This document shows, piece after piece, positions 56,960 through 64,000 of a stretch of DNA of 64,000 nucleotides (position 1 is the stretch's first letter; every line of letters begins with the position of its first letter). Source of the stretch: JANLYQ01 sp031365725 (GTDB lineage: Bacteria > Actinomycetota > Actinomycetes > JACCUZ01); assembly GCA_031365725.1 (NCBI GenBank), contig JANLYQ010000072.1, positions 29,686 to 93,685 on the forward strand. The letters run 5' to 3'. The translations under genes and the position numbers were made by a program. Below the pieces are notes generated by a model. The model was not told where the DNA came from, searched no databases, and worked only from the letters and a program-made list of their open reading frames with translations.

Positions 56960-57757
56960 GTGTCCCTGACCCGACGTGCCCTCCTGCGTGCCTCTGCCGC
57001 TGCCGCTCTGACCGCCGCCTGCGCGCCCGGCTCGGACACGGTGCACCCGACCGTGACGACGACCGGGGCGCCGTCGTCGTCAGCAGCTGGTGCGACCGCG
57101 AACGCGTCGGCTGCTGGCGCAGTCAGCTCGGCCGGCACCGCCGCCAAGGTCGTACGACGATCGGTCGAGGTGCGGCACGGTCCGCGGACCTCGAGCAAGG
57201 TCGCGCTGACCTTCCACGGTGCCGGTGACGCGAGCCTTGCCGAGACCCTGCTGGCTCGGCTCGAGCGGGCCAAGGTCGCGGCCACGGTGATGGCCGTCGG
57301 CACGTGGCTGCAGGCCGAGCCGGCGATGGCCAAGCGCATCCTGCGCGGTGGGCACGACCTCGGCAACCACACGCTGCACCACTACCCGATGCGGACGCTG
57401 TCGGCGACCAGCGCCAGCGCCGAGATCGAGGGTGGTGCGCGGATCCTGCGCCGCACCTCGGGCAGCCGGGGCTCGTGGTTCCGCGCGTCGGGCACCCAGG
57501 CCACGACGTCAACGATCCGGACCGCCGCCGCGCACGCCGGCTACGCGAAGTGCATCTCCTACGACGTCGACGGGCTCGACTGGCAGGACCCCTCGACCGC
57601 GACCGTCGTGCGTGCGGTACTCGACGGAGCCCAGGGTGGCTCGATCATCAGCCTGCACCTGGGCCACCGGGTGACGATCGCGGCACTGCCCGGCATCCTG
57701 TCCGGACTGCGCGCCGCGCACCTGCAACCCGTCACCCTCACGGAGCTGCTGGCATGA
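56960..57757 (+). CDS. Tat-lipoprotein of the polysaccharide deacetylase family with degenerate active site
   Basis: A protein of 265 residues. The start SLTRRALLRASAAAALTAAC joins a Tat-type RR to a lipobox with Cys21. An Ala/Ser/Thr-rich linker runs to about 62. The NodB-type domain reads KVALTFHGAGD (80-90) where active enzymes have TFDDG; the metal-binding pair is kept as GHDLGNHTLHHYP (His137 and His141). DVDGLDWQDPS and IISLHLGHR follow. Because the usual base Asp is replaced by His, activity may be changed or lost. ATGA overlap couples it to the propeller lipoprotein gene. Confidence 0.87.
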   Translation: MSLTRRALLRASAAAALTAACAPGSDTVHPTVTTTGAPSSSAAGATANASAAGAVSSAGTAAKVVRRSVEVRHGPRTSSKVALTFHGAGDASLAETLLARLERAKVAATVMAVGTWLQAEPAMAKRILRGGHDLGNHTLHHYPMRTLSATSASAEIEGGARILRRTSGSRGSWFRASGTQATTSTIRTAAAHAGYAKCISYDVDGLDWQDPSTATVVRAVLDGAQGGSIISLHLGHRVTIAALPGILSGLRAAHLQPVTLTELLA

Positions 57758-59031
57758 GCAGTCGACACCTGCGGTCCCGTCCTCGGGTCGCCGGACGCCG
57801 CGCTGCTGCCGCCGTACCTCTGGCGTTGGCCGTCCTGCTCACTGCGTGCTCTAGCACCGGGACGTCCACCGCGGCCAGCGAGGCCAGCCCCACGCAGCAA
57901 GCAGCGGGCGCCGCACCGAGCGCGTCGTCCCTCGCGGCGAGCACGTCTGCCGGCGCGTCGCCGTCCCCCAGCAGCACCCCGGGACTGCACCTGCTCCCGG
58001 GCATGCCACCGCCGCTGCAGCCCGACGACGTCTGGGCCGCCGACCGCCCCGGGCAGCTGTCCCCGGTCGTGGCAGGCTTCCGCGAGCTCATCTACGTCCC
58101 CAACTCCGGGGGCAACACGGTCACCGAGATCGACCCCAAGACCTACAAGGTCGTGCGCACTTTCGTCACCGGCACCGAGCCGCAGCACGTGGTGCCGTCC
58201 TGGGACCTGAAGACGTTGTGGGTCAACAACGACCTCGGCAACACCTTGACCGCACTCGACCCGCGCACCGGGAAGCCCGTCCGGACCGTGTCGGTGCACG
58301 ACCCGTACAACCTCTACTTCACCCCCAACGGGAAGTACGCCGTGGTGATGGCGTCCGCCGACCGCGAGCTGGTCTTCCGCGACCCGCACACGATGGCCGT
58401 CAAGCACCGCACCCCGGTGCCCTGCTACGGCGTCAACCACGCCGACTTCTCCGCCGACGGGCGCTACTTCATCGTGTCGTGCGAGTTCTCCTCGCAGCTG
58501 CTCAAGGTCGACACCCAGAGCTTCAAGGTGCTGCGCGTGACCCGACTGACGGCGCGGCCGGGGCACGCGATGCCGATGCCGCAGGACGTCAAGATGTCGC
58601 CCGACGGCAAGACGTTCTACGTCGCCGACATGCGCAGCAACGGCATCTGGTTCGTGAACGGGCAGACGCTGAAGATCACCCGGTTCCTCGCGACCGGCAA
58701 GGGGGCGCACGGGCTCTACGTCACCCGCGACTCCAAGCGGCTGATCATCACCAACCGCGGCGAAGGCACCATCTCGCTGATGCGCTTCGCCACCCAGCGG
58801 CTCGTGGGTCGCTGGCGCATCCCTGGCGGTGGCAGCCCGGACATGGGTGGCTTGTCCAGCGACGGCAAGGTGTTCTGGGTCAGCGGTCGCTACAACGGCG
58901 TCGTCTACGCCATCTCGACCGTCGACGGGCACCTGATCAAGAAGATCGCGGTCGGGGCCGCCCCGCATGGGCTGTGCGTCTACCCGCAACCCGGTCGCTA
59001 CTCCCTCGGTCACACGGGGGTCTTCCGTTGA
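57754..59031 (+). CDS. Beta-propeller (YncE-like) lipoprotein
   Basis: A protein of 425 residues. Signal peptide with lipobox LTAC (29-32), a Ser/Ala/Pro linker to about 80, then seven-bladed propeller repeats: IYVPNSGGNTVTEIDPKTYKV, LWVNNDLGNTLTALDPRTGK, NLYFTPNGKYAVVMAS, FYVADMRSNGIWFVNGQTLK, LIITNRGEGTISLM and FWVSGRYNGVVYAIST. YncE-type proteins are surface or periplasmic binding scaffolds; no catalytic motif is visible. It overlaps the deacetylase-like gene (ATGA) and the biotin carboxylase gene (TTGA). Confidence 0.9.
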   Translation: MSSRHLRSRPRVAGRRAAAAVPLALAVLLTACSSTGTSTAASEASPTQQAAGAAPSASSLAASTSAGASPSPSSTPGLHLLPGMPPPLQPDDVWAADRPGQLSPVVAGFRELIYVPNSGGNTVTEIDPKTYKVVRTFVTGTEPQHVVPSWDLKTLWVNNDLGNTLTALDPRTGKPVRTVSVHDPYNLYFTPNGKYAVVMASADRELVFRDPHTMAVKHRTPVPCYGVNHADFSADGRYFIVSCEFSSQLLKVDTQSFKVLRVTRLTARPGHAMPMPQDVKMSPDGKTFYVADMRSNGIWFVNGQTLKITRFLATGKGAHGLYVTRDSKRLIITNRGEGTISLMRFATQRLVGRWRIPGGGSPDMGGLSSDGKVFWVSGRYNGVVYAISTVDGHLIKKIAVGAAPHGLCVYPQPGRYSLGHTGVFR

Positions 59032-60800
59032 TCCAGAAGGTGCTGATCGCCAACCGAGGCGAGATCGCGGTCCGGATCGCCAGAGCGTGCACGGACGCAG
59101 GTCTTGCCTCGGTCGCGGTCTACGCCGAGCCCGACCGTGACAGCCTGCACGTGCGCGTCGCCGACGAAGCCTTCACCCTCGGCGGCAGCACCCCGGCCGA
59201 CTCCTACCTCGACGTCGCGCGCCTCCTCGCCGTCGCCGATGCGTCGGGCGCCGACGCGGTGCACCCGGGCTACGGCTTCCTCTCCGAGAACGCCGCGTTC
59301 GCCCAGGCAGTCATCGACTCCGGCCGGACCTGGATCGGTCCGCCACCAGCCGCGATCGACGCCCTGGGCGACAAGGTGAAGGCACGGCACATTGCCGAGC
59401 GCGCCGGCGCGCCGCTGGTCGCCGGTACCTCTGACCCTGTCGGCGGGTCCGAGGAGGTCGTCGCCTTCGCCCGCGAACACGGTCTGCCGGTCGCCATCAA
59501 GGCGGCGTACGGCGGTGGTGGTCGTGGCTTGAAGGTGGCCTGGACGCTCGAGGAGATCCCCGAGCTGTTCGACTCGGCGGTGCGCGAGGCGGTGACGGCG
59601 TTCGGCCGCGGGGAGTGCTTCGTCGAGAAGTACCTCGACAAGCCGCGGCACGTCGAGACCCAGTGCCTCGCCGACACCCACGGCAACGTCGTGGTCGTGT
59701 CGACCCGCGACTGCTCGTTGCAGCGGCGCCACCAGAAGCTCGTCGAAGAGGCCCCCGCGCCGTTCCTCAGCGACGCGCAGGTGGCCGAGCTCTACCGCGC
59801 GTCGAAGGCAATCCTCACCGAGGCCGGCTATGTCGGCGCCGGCACGTGCGAGTTCCTCGTCGGCAGTGCTGACGACGGCGGCACCATCTCCTTCCTCGAG
59901 GTCAACACGCGACTGCAGGTCGAGCACCCGGTCAGCGAAGAGGTGACCGGCATCGACCTTGTGCGCGAGATGTTCCGCATCGCCGACGGCGAGGCGCTGG
60001 GCTATGACGACCCGCCGGTGCGCGGGCACTCGTTCGAGTTCCGCATCAACGGTGAGGACGCCGGCCGTGGCTTCCTGCCGGCGCCTGGCCGCGTCACGAC
60101 GTTCCGACCGCCGACCGGCCCGGGGGTGCGGCTCGACTCCGGCGTCGAGGAAGGCGGTGAGGTGCTCGGCGCCTTCGACTCCATGCTGGGCAAGCTGATC
60201 GTCACCGGCGCCACCCGGCAGCAGGCCCTGGAGCGGTCGCGGCGGGCCCTTGCCGAGTTCGTCGTCGACGGCATGCCGACGGTGCTGCCGTTCCACCGCG
60301 CGGTGGTGTCGGACCCGGCATTCGCTCCGGCCGGGGACGCGCCGTTCACCATCCACACCCGGTGGATCGAGACGGAGTTCGACAACACCATCCCGGCCTA
60401 CGCCGGTGCGGTCGCCGAGCCGGCCGCTGCTGCGGCACCACGCGAGACCGTGGTCGTCGAGGTGGGCGGCAAGCGGCTGGAGGTCGTGCTGCCGGCGGGT
60501 CTGGGTGCTGGTGGTGCCGGTGCTGCGTCGGCTCGGGCGCCTCGTCGTACCTCGGGATCGAAGCCGGGTGCTGCAGCGAGCGGTGACTCGCTCACCAGCC
60601 CGATGCAGGGCACCATCGTCAAGGTCGTCGCCACCGAGGGCCAGACGGTCGCCGTCGGTGACACCATCGTCGTGCTCGAAGCGATGAAGATGGAGCAGCC
60701 GCTCGCCGCGCACCAGGCCGGCACCGTCACCGGACTCACCGCCGCGGTCGGTGACTCGGTGAGCACCGGCGAGGTCATCGCCACGATCACCGTCGCATGA
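59028..60800 (+). CDS. Biotin carboxylase / biotin carboxyl carrier alpha subunit (AccA3-like)
   Basis: A protein of 590 residues. Biotin carboxylase domain: KVLIANRGEIAVRIARACTDAG, HPGYGFLSENAAFAQAV, KAAYGGGGRGLKVAW (ATP loop), RDCSLQRRHQKLVEEAPAP, and FLEVNTRLQVEHPVSEEVTGIDLV. After an Ala/Gly-rich hinge (about 470-515) the carrier domain ends the protein with VLEAMKMEQPLAAH, biotinyl Lys554. It carboxylates biotin for the beta subunits at 54444 and perhaps 46888. The start is TTG at 59028, overlapping the propeller stop (TTGA); the next option, GTG 59040, would cut into KVLIANRGEIA. Confidence 0.95.
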   Translation: MIQKVLIANRGEIAVRIARACTDAGLASVAVYAEPDRDSLHVRVADEAFTLGGSTPADSYLDVARLLAVADASGADAVHPGYGFLSENAAFAQAVIDSGRTWIGPPPAAIDALGDKVKARHIAERAGAPLVAGTSDPVGGSEEVVAFAREHGLPVAIKAAYGGGGRGLKVAWTLEEIPELFDSAVREAVTAFGRGECFVEKYLDKPRHVETQCLADTHGNVVVVSTRDCSLQRRHQKLVEEAPAPFLSDAQVAELYRASKAILTEAGYVGAGTCEFLVGSADDGGTISFLEVNTRLQVEHPVSEEVTGIDLVREMFRIADGEALGYDDPPVRGHSFEFRINGEDAGRGFLPAPGRVTTFRPPTGPGVRLDSGVEEGGEVLGAFDSMLGKLIVTGATRQQALERSRRALAEFVVDGMPTVLPFHRAVVSDPAFAPAGDAPFTIHTRWIETEFDNTIPAYAGAVAEPAAAAAPRETVVVEVGGKRLEVVLPAGLGAGGAGAASARAPRRTSGSKPGAAASGDSLTSPMQGTIVKVVATEGQTVAVGDTIVVLEAMKMEQPLAAHQAGTVTGLTAAVGDSVSTGEVIATITVA

Positions 60801-61312
60801 GCGGCGAGCCGTTCCGCGTCCCGCTCGAGGTCTTCCTCGACGAGCACCGCACCGGCCTGCACGACAGCCTCGACGGCCTGACCGAGGAGCAGGCGCGTCG
60901 GTCTCTGGTGCCCTCGCGCACCACGCTGCTCGGCTTGGTGAAGCACGCGACCTTCGTCGAGCAGGTCTGGTTCGACGAGGCGATCACCTGCCGCTCCCGG
61001 GCCGAGATCGGCATCCCCGCGACGCCGGACGAGTCGTTCGTCCTCGATGAGAGAGACACGATCGCGTCGGTGCAGGCGGCCTATCGCGCGGCGTGCGGCG
61101 CCTCGCGGGCAGCGACGTCGGGTCTCGACCTCGACGACCTGCTGCCCGGCAACCGGCGTGGTCCGCTGCCGCTGCGTTGGGTGCTGCTGCACGTGCTGCG
61201 CGAGGTCGCCCAGCACTGCGGCCACGCCGACATCCTGCGCGAGCAGGTCCTGGCCACTCGCTCCGGCAACGACACCGGGTCGACCGGGTCGGTGGTTCGG
61301 TCCTACTACTAG
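60797..61312 (+). CDS. DinB/DUF664-family protein
   Basis: A four-helix-bundle protein of 171 residues. EVFLDEHRTGLHDSLDGLTEEQARRSLVPSRTTLLGLVKHATFVEQVWFDE at the N-terminus and LHVLREVAQHCGHADILREQ at the C-terminus give the His triad (HATxxE..H..H) that binds metal in DinB-like and mycothiol-dependent enzymes. ATG at 60797 overlaps the carboxylase stop (ATGA). Its stop codon lies inside the PadR palindrome. Confidence 0.9.
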   Translation: MSGEPFRVPLEVFLDEHRTGLHDSLDGLTEEQARRSLVPSRTTLLGLVKHATFVEQVWFDEAITCRSRAEIGIPATPDESFVLDERDTIASVQAAYRAACGASRAATSGLDLDDLLPGNRRGPLPLRWVLLHVLREVAQHCGHADILREQVLATRSGNDTGSTGSVVRSYY

Positions 61313-61330
61313 ACAACGTCTAGTAGTAGG
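61302..61330. promoter_or_regulatory. Palindromic operator or terminator before padR
   Basis: CCTACTACTAGAC, spacer AAC, GTCTAGTAGTAGG: perfect 13-bp arms. It contains the TAG stop (61310-61312) of the DinB-like gene and ends two bp before the padR -10 box. Position and symmetry suggest autoregulation by the PadR protein; it could also stop transcription from the carboxylase operon. It does not match the ATGT-N8-ACAT consensus of classic PadR sites. Confidence 0.65.
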
Positions 61331-61332
61331 CA

Positions 61333-61338
61333 TAGTGT
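61333..61338 (+). promoter_or_regulatory. Leaderless -10 box of padR
   Basis: TAGTGT exactly six nt before GTG 61345, directly beside the palindrome. Confidence 0.6.
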
Positions 61339-61344
61339 TGCCGC

Positions 61345-61671
61345 GTGTCGACCTCGCACGACCCGCAGTTGCTCAAAGGGGTGCTGTCGCTCCTGCTCCT
61401 GCGACTGCTCGACTCGCAGGAGTCCTACGGCTACGAAGTGGTCCAACGGCTGCGGGCGCTCGGGCTGGTGGACATCGTGGAAGGCAGCGTCTATCCGGCG
61501 CTAGCGCGGCTCGAGCGCGAGAAGCGCGTGACCACGCGCCTGGTGCCGTCGTCCTCCGGGCCGGCGCGCAAGTACTACCGACCCACCGGCCTTGGACGCG
61601 TCGCCCTGGCCGAAGGGACTGCTCAGTGGCAGTCCCTCGTCAGCGTCGTCTCTGCCGCACTCACGTCCTGA
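61345..61671 (+). CDS. PadR-family transcriptional regulator
   Basis: A protein of 108 residues, the short PadR-s2 type. LLKGVLSLLLLRLLDSQESYGYEVVQRL is the first helix of the winged-helix domain, GSVYPALARLEREKRVTTRL the recognition helix and wing, ARKYYRPTGLGRVAL the wing end and start of the dimer helix. PadR proteins repress genes until a ligand binds. It is followed by a HAAS-like membrane protein gene, a usual PadR partner. Confidence 0.93.
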   Translation: MSTSHDPQLLKGVLSLLLLRLLDSQESYGYEVVQRLRALGLVDIVEGSVYPALARLEREKRVTTRLVPSSSGPARKYYRPTGLGRVALAEGTAQWQSLVSVVSAALTS

Positions 61672-61706
61672 CGTCCTTGACCCCCCAGTCGTGAAAGGCA
61701 CCTGTG

Positions 61707-62284
61707 ATGTCGTCATCTGATCTGCCGTCACCCGCCAGGCCGGCCCGAGTCAGTGTGGTCGACCGGCTCCGGATCGAGCGATACGTGTGGACGCTCGACT
61801 CCCTGCTGTACGACCTGCCGCAGCATTCCCGGGTCAGCACCCGGCGAGAGGTTCGCCAGAATCTGCTCACGGCGGCGACTGAGGTCGGCGCCGGTCAGGC
61901 GTTGACTCAGATCGGCAGCAGCGCGTACCTGGCACGGGAGCAATTCGGTGCGCAGTTCGGCGACCGACCCCGGCACTCCTGGGTCGCCGCGGGCATTTTC
62001 GCCGCAACCGTCTTCCTGGTCGCGACCTCCCTGTGGGCCAGCGCCGCACTCGCCTACGGCGACGGCCTCATGGCCACGGGCCGGCACCTGTCCGGCACCT
62101 ACACCTGGCATGGCATTGCCTACCTGCAGAACTCCGTGACGTACACCCTGACCAACGGGAGGGCTCCTACGTCGGTGGCAGCTCTACGCCGCTGTTCTAC
62201 GCGCTCGTACCCGTGGGCACCGTGCTCGTCGGCCGGCTGTGGCGGGTCGTGTCACGCCGTAGGCACGCGGGCTCGATGGGCTGA
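61707..62284 (+). pseudogene. HAAS-like (DUF1700-type) membrane protein gene with a frameshift
   Basis: ATG at 61707 has AAAGG nine nt upstream. Frame 1 encodes DRLRIERYVWTLDSLLYDLP, an amphipathic N-terminal domain, and a membrane helix WVAAGIFAATVFLVATSLW, and reaches TYTLTNG at about 62160. After that, frame 1 turns into Ser/Arg/Cys-rich text, while the +2 frame continues with EGSYVGGSSTPLFYALVPV and a second helix, ending at 62284. One G missing from the GGG at about 62158-62160 explains the switch. Either the gene is broken, the base call is wrong, or a programmed shift occurs. Frame 1 itself stays open to 62462. PadR just upstream is its likely regulator. Confidence 0.65.
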
Positions 62285-62312
62285 ACGTTCGGCGCGGCTC
62301 GCACGTCACTTT

Positions 62313-62371
62313 CCTCATGATCGGAGCAACACCAGGCTCGGATCTGGCGCCCAGCTGCTCCGATCATGGGG
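62313..62371. repeat. Dispersed palindromic repeat, copy 2
   Basis: CCTCATGATCGGAG (62313-62326), 31-nt loop, CTCCGATCATGGGG (62358-62371): 14-bp arms with one mismatch. It matches the element at 17706-17759 in arm sequence and loop length. It lies in the 284-nt gap between the frameshifted gene and the aminotransferase gene; apart from this and the promoter the gap shows nothing I can name. Confidence 0.7.
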
Positions 62372-62556
62372 AAGTCGACGTTTCGGGGTCCGTCCGTCGC
62401 CGCACGAGCAGACAACTCGAGCAGTCCGCGGTGTCGAGGGGCTTGCCGGCGAGTTCGCCTGACACGGCCCTCGCATAAGTCGGTCACGGCCGCGTCATAG
62501 CCACGTCGGGTCTTGTCGTCGTCTCCCACCGTCACACCTCGCACCGATCGCGGTCC

Positions 62557-62562
62557 TAGCCT
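62557..62562 (+). promoter_or_regulatory. Leaderless -10 box of the aminotransferase gene
   Basis: TAGCCT exactly six nt before ATG 62569, the same hexamer and spacing as before ugd. Confidence 0.6.
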
Positions 62563-62568
62563 GGCTCC

Positions 62569-63765
62569 ATGACCTTCGACGTCGAGCGTGCCAGGCGCGA
62601 CACACCGGGCACCCAGCACGTCGCGCACCTCAACAACGCGGGCGCTGCGCTGCCGCCGGTGCAGGTCACCGACGCCGTCATCGGCCACCTGCGCGCCGAG
62701 GCGGAGCGGGGTGGCTATGAGGCGGCTGCAGCTGCAACGGCCCAGCTCGAGGCGACGTACACCAACATCGCGCGGCTGCTCGGTTGCGACCCCGATGAGA
62801 TCGCCGTGGTCGAGAGCGCGACCCGCGCGTGGGACATGGCGTTCTACGCGATGAGCTTTGCCCCGGGCGACCGGATTCTTACCGCAAAGGCCGAGTATGC
62901 GAGCAACGTGATCGCCTTCCTGCAAGTCGCGGCTCGTACGGGCGCGGTGATCGAGGTCGTCGACGACGACGTGCACGGCCAGCTGTCGGTGGCCGACCTC
63001 GCGCGCCGACTGGACGACGACCGCGTAGGCCCGGTGCGTCTGGTGGCGATCACCCACGTGCCCTCACAAGGCGGACTGGTCAACCCGGCCGAGGAGATCG
63101 GGACGTTGACCCGGGCTGCTGGAGTGACGTTCTTGCTCGACGCCTGTCAGTCGCTGGGCCAGCTGCCGGTCGACGTCCAGCGCATCGGCTGCGACATCCT
63201 GTCCGGCACGGGACGGAAGTTCCTGCGCGGACCGCGGGGCACCGGCCTCCTGTACGTGCGTCGAGGTCTCATCGCCGAGCTGCAGCCGCCGCTGCTCGAT
63301 CTGCACGCCGCGACCTGGACCGCGCCCGATGCCTACGAGATCCGGGACGACGCGCGGCGCTTCGAGAACTGGGAGAGCAACGTCGCCGCTAAGATCGGAC
63401 TCGGCGTGGCAGTCGACTACGCGCTGGGCTGGGGTCTCGAAGCGATCGAGACGCGAGTGGTGGCCCTGGCCGAGTCGCTGCGCGCACGGCTGGCTGAGCT
63501 GCCCGGTGTCACCGTGCACGACCAGGGCGTCCGCCGGTGCGGCATCGTCACCTTCACCGTCGAGGGCGTGCCGTGTCGCGACCTGCAGGCTGTCTTGTCC
63601 GAGAGAAGGGTCAACACCAGCGTCTCGCCGGTGACCTACGCCCGCTTCGACCTTCCGGCGCGTGGCCTGTCCGACCTGGTGCGGGCGTCGGTGCACTACT
63701 ACAACGACGAGTCCGACCTCGACCGGCTGATCGAGGCACTACCGGCGGCCCGCCCACGGGGCTGA
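62569..63765 (+). CDS. Class V aminotransferase (cysteine desulfurase/NifS-like fold)
   Basis: A PLP enzyme of 398 residues. HLNNAGAALPPVQVTDAV at the start, ESATRAWDMAFYAMSFAPGDRI (PLP phosphate), THVPSQGGLVNP, FLLDACQSLGQLPVDVQRIGCDIL with PLP-stacking Asp191, and SGTGRKFLRGPRGTGLLYV with Schiff-base Lys217. There is no active-site Cys loop typical of SufS, so it is better called an aminotransferase, lyase or ergothioneine-type C-S lyase relative. Substrate unknown. Confidence 0.92.
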   Translation: MTFDVERARRDTPGTQHVAHLNNAGAALPPVQVTDAVIGHLRAEAERGGYEAAAAATAQLEATYTNIARLLGCDPDEIAVVESATRAWDMAFYAMSFAPGDRILTAKAEYASNVIAFLQVAARTGAVIEVVDDDVHGQLSVADLARRLDDDRVGPVRLVAITHVPSQGGLVNPAEEIGTLTRAAGVTFLLDACQSLGQLPVDVQRIGCDILSGTGRKFLRGPRGTGLLYVRRGLIAELQPPLLDLHAATWTAPDAYEIRDDARRFENWESNVAAKIGLGVAVDYALGWGLEAIETRVVALAESLRARLAELPGVTVHDQGVRRCGIVTFTVEGVPCRDLQAVLSERRVNTSVSPVTYARFDLPARGLSDLVRASVHYYNDESDLDRLIEALPAARPRG

Positions 63766-63791
63766 TCGCACACAGCAGGTCGAGGAGGGCT

Positions 63792-63821
63792 CACGGAAAG
63801 CGGTTCCGTGGAAACGTCTCC
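63792..63821. promoter_or_regulatory. Palindromes before the last gene
   Basis: CACGGAA-AGCGG-TTCCGTG (63792-63810) is a 7-bp-arm hairpin, and GGAAACGTCTCC (63810-63821) is one base from a GGAAACGTTTCC palindrome of the LacI-operator kind. They lie 27 bp after the aminotransferase stop and 68 bp before the ATG of a secreted protein, so terminator and operator roles are both possible. Confidence 0.4.
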
Positions 63822-63888
63822 GGTGGACAGCCGCGCGTGTTTCACTGTGCGCCCACCATCGACGCTCATCGCCACATCCGGGGGACTC

Positions 63889-64000
63889 ATGCGTCGACGC
63901 TGGCGGACGGTCGGGCTGCTGCTGCTCGTGCCCGGGCTCGTGCTCGGCTCGGCACGCGGCGCGGGTGCGATCGCGCACGGGACCTGGGTCAGCAAGCCGA
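63889..64000 (+). CDS. Secreted protein, 3' end outside window
   Basis: ATG at 63889 is preceded by GGGGG at a spacing of about four. The 37 visible residues are a Sec signal peptide: basic RRRWR, hydrophobic LLLLVPGLVLG, and a likely cleavage after an Ala-rich stretch (GAGAIA). The frame is open to the end. Function cannot be seen. Confidence 0.65.
   Translation, partial: MRRRWRTVGLLLLVPGLVLGSARGAGAIAHGTWVSKP

Noticed and set aside
62285..62462. Frame-1 continuation of the HAAS-like gene as its true C-terminus
   Set aside because: The tail is Arg/Ser/Cys-rich, runs through the palindromic repeat and lacks the second membrane helix that another frame supplies.
1..64000. Search for rRNA, tRNA and known riboswitches
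   Set aside because: All gaps are under 300 bp and none shows a tRNA cloverleaf, CCA-adjacent structure or riboswitch core that I could identify by eye.

Overview
The window is 64 kb of very GC-rich DNA packed with genes on both strands. Start codons are often GTG and once TTG, stop/start overlaps of 1 to 8 nt are common, and many TANNNT boxes sit 6 or 7 nt before the start codon, as expected for leaderless transcripts. Together with LCP proteins, an acyl-CoA carboxylase with an epsilon subunit, PadR/GTG gene pairs and Tat signals, this points to a chromosomal segment of an actinobacterium. The order Micrococcales (Dermacoccaceae/Intrasporangiaceae type) is a guess from gene content. I see no rRNA, tRNA, CRISPR array, prophage or insertion sequence. 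No stretch over 300 bases lacks a gene; the longest gap is 62285-62568.

Layout. 1-1984: end of a CoA-transferase subunit gene and a multi-pass GT-C-like membrane protein. 2006-13091 (minus strand): a nine-gene surface-polymer locus with a CTP:X nucleotidyltransferase, a glycerol-1-phosphate-dehydrogenase-like enzyme, a two-gene TagGH-type ABC exporter, two CDP-alcohol phosphotransferases, a GT2, a GT2-TagF fusion and a GT4. 13274-19023: a Tat-exported haem peroxidase, another GT2 and two LCP ligases, which would attach such a polymer to peptidoglycan. 19045-32527: VOC protein, two CPBP proteases, tandem universal stress protein, a PrmC-like methyltransferase fused to an ECF sigma factor with its anti-sigma factor, peroxiredoxin, flavin disulfide reductase, Kef-like antiporter, membrane proteins and a Tat-exported PHP phosphoesterase. 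32553-41684: two acyl-CoA dehydrogenases, UDP-glucose dehydrogenase, a GH26-like and a second secreted TIM-barrel-like protein, DUF1697, purE-purK, and a nuclease-like gene bracketed by two 51-bp palindromic repeats. 41806-53521: GtrA, a two-component system, a giant membrane protein, then carboxyltransferase, GAF-GGDEF, HMG-CoA lyase, enoyl-CoA hydratase, class III cyclase and PH-domain genes. 54423-60800: birA divergent from pccB, epsilon subunit, maf, degenerate deacetylase lipoprotein, beta-propeller lipoprotein and biotin carboxylase/BCCP. 60797-64000: DinB-like, PadR with a 13-bp-arm palindrome, a frameshifted HAAS-like gene, a class V aminotransferase and the start of a secreted protein.

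How it fits together. One theme is envelope building: activated polyol and sugar precursors, polymerisation, export, LCP attachment and cell-wall lipoproteins. The other is acyl-CoA chemistry: a propionyl/acetyl-CoA carboxylase set with its biotin ligase, and a leucine-type degradation group (dehydrogenase, carboxyltransferase, hydratase, HMG-CoA lyase) that would feed acetoacetate to the CoA-transferase at the left edge.
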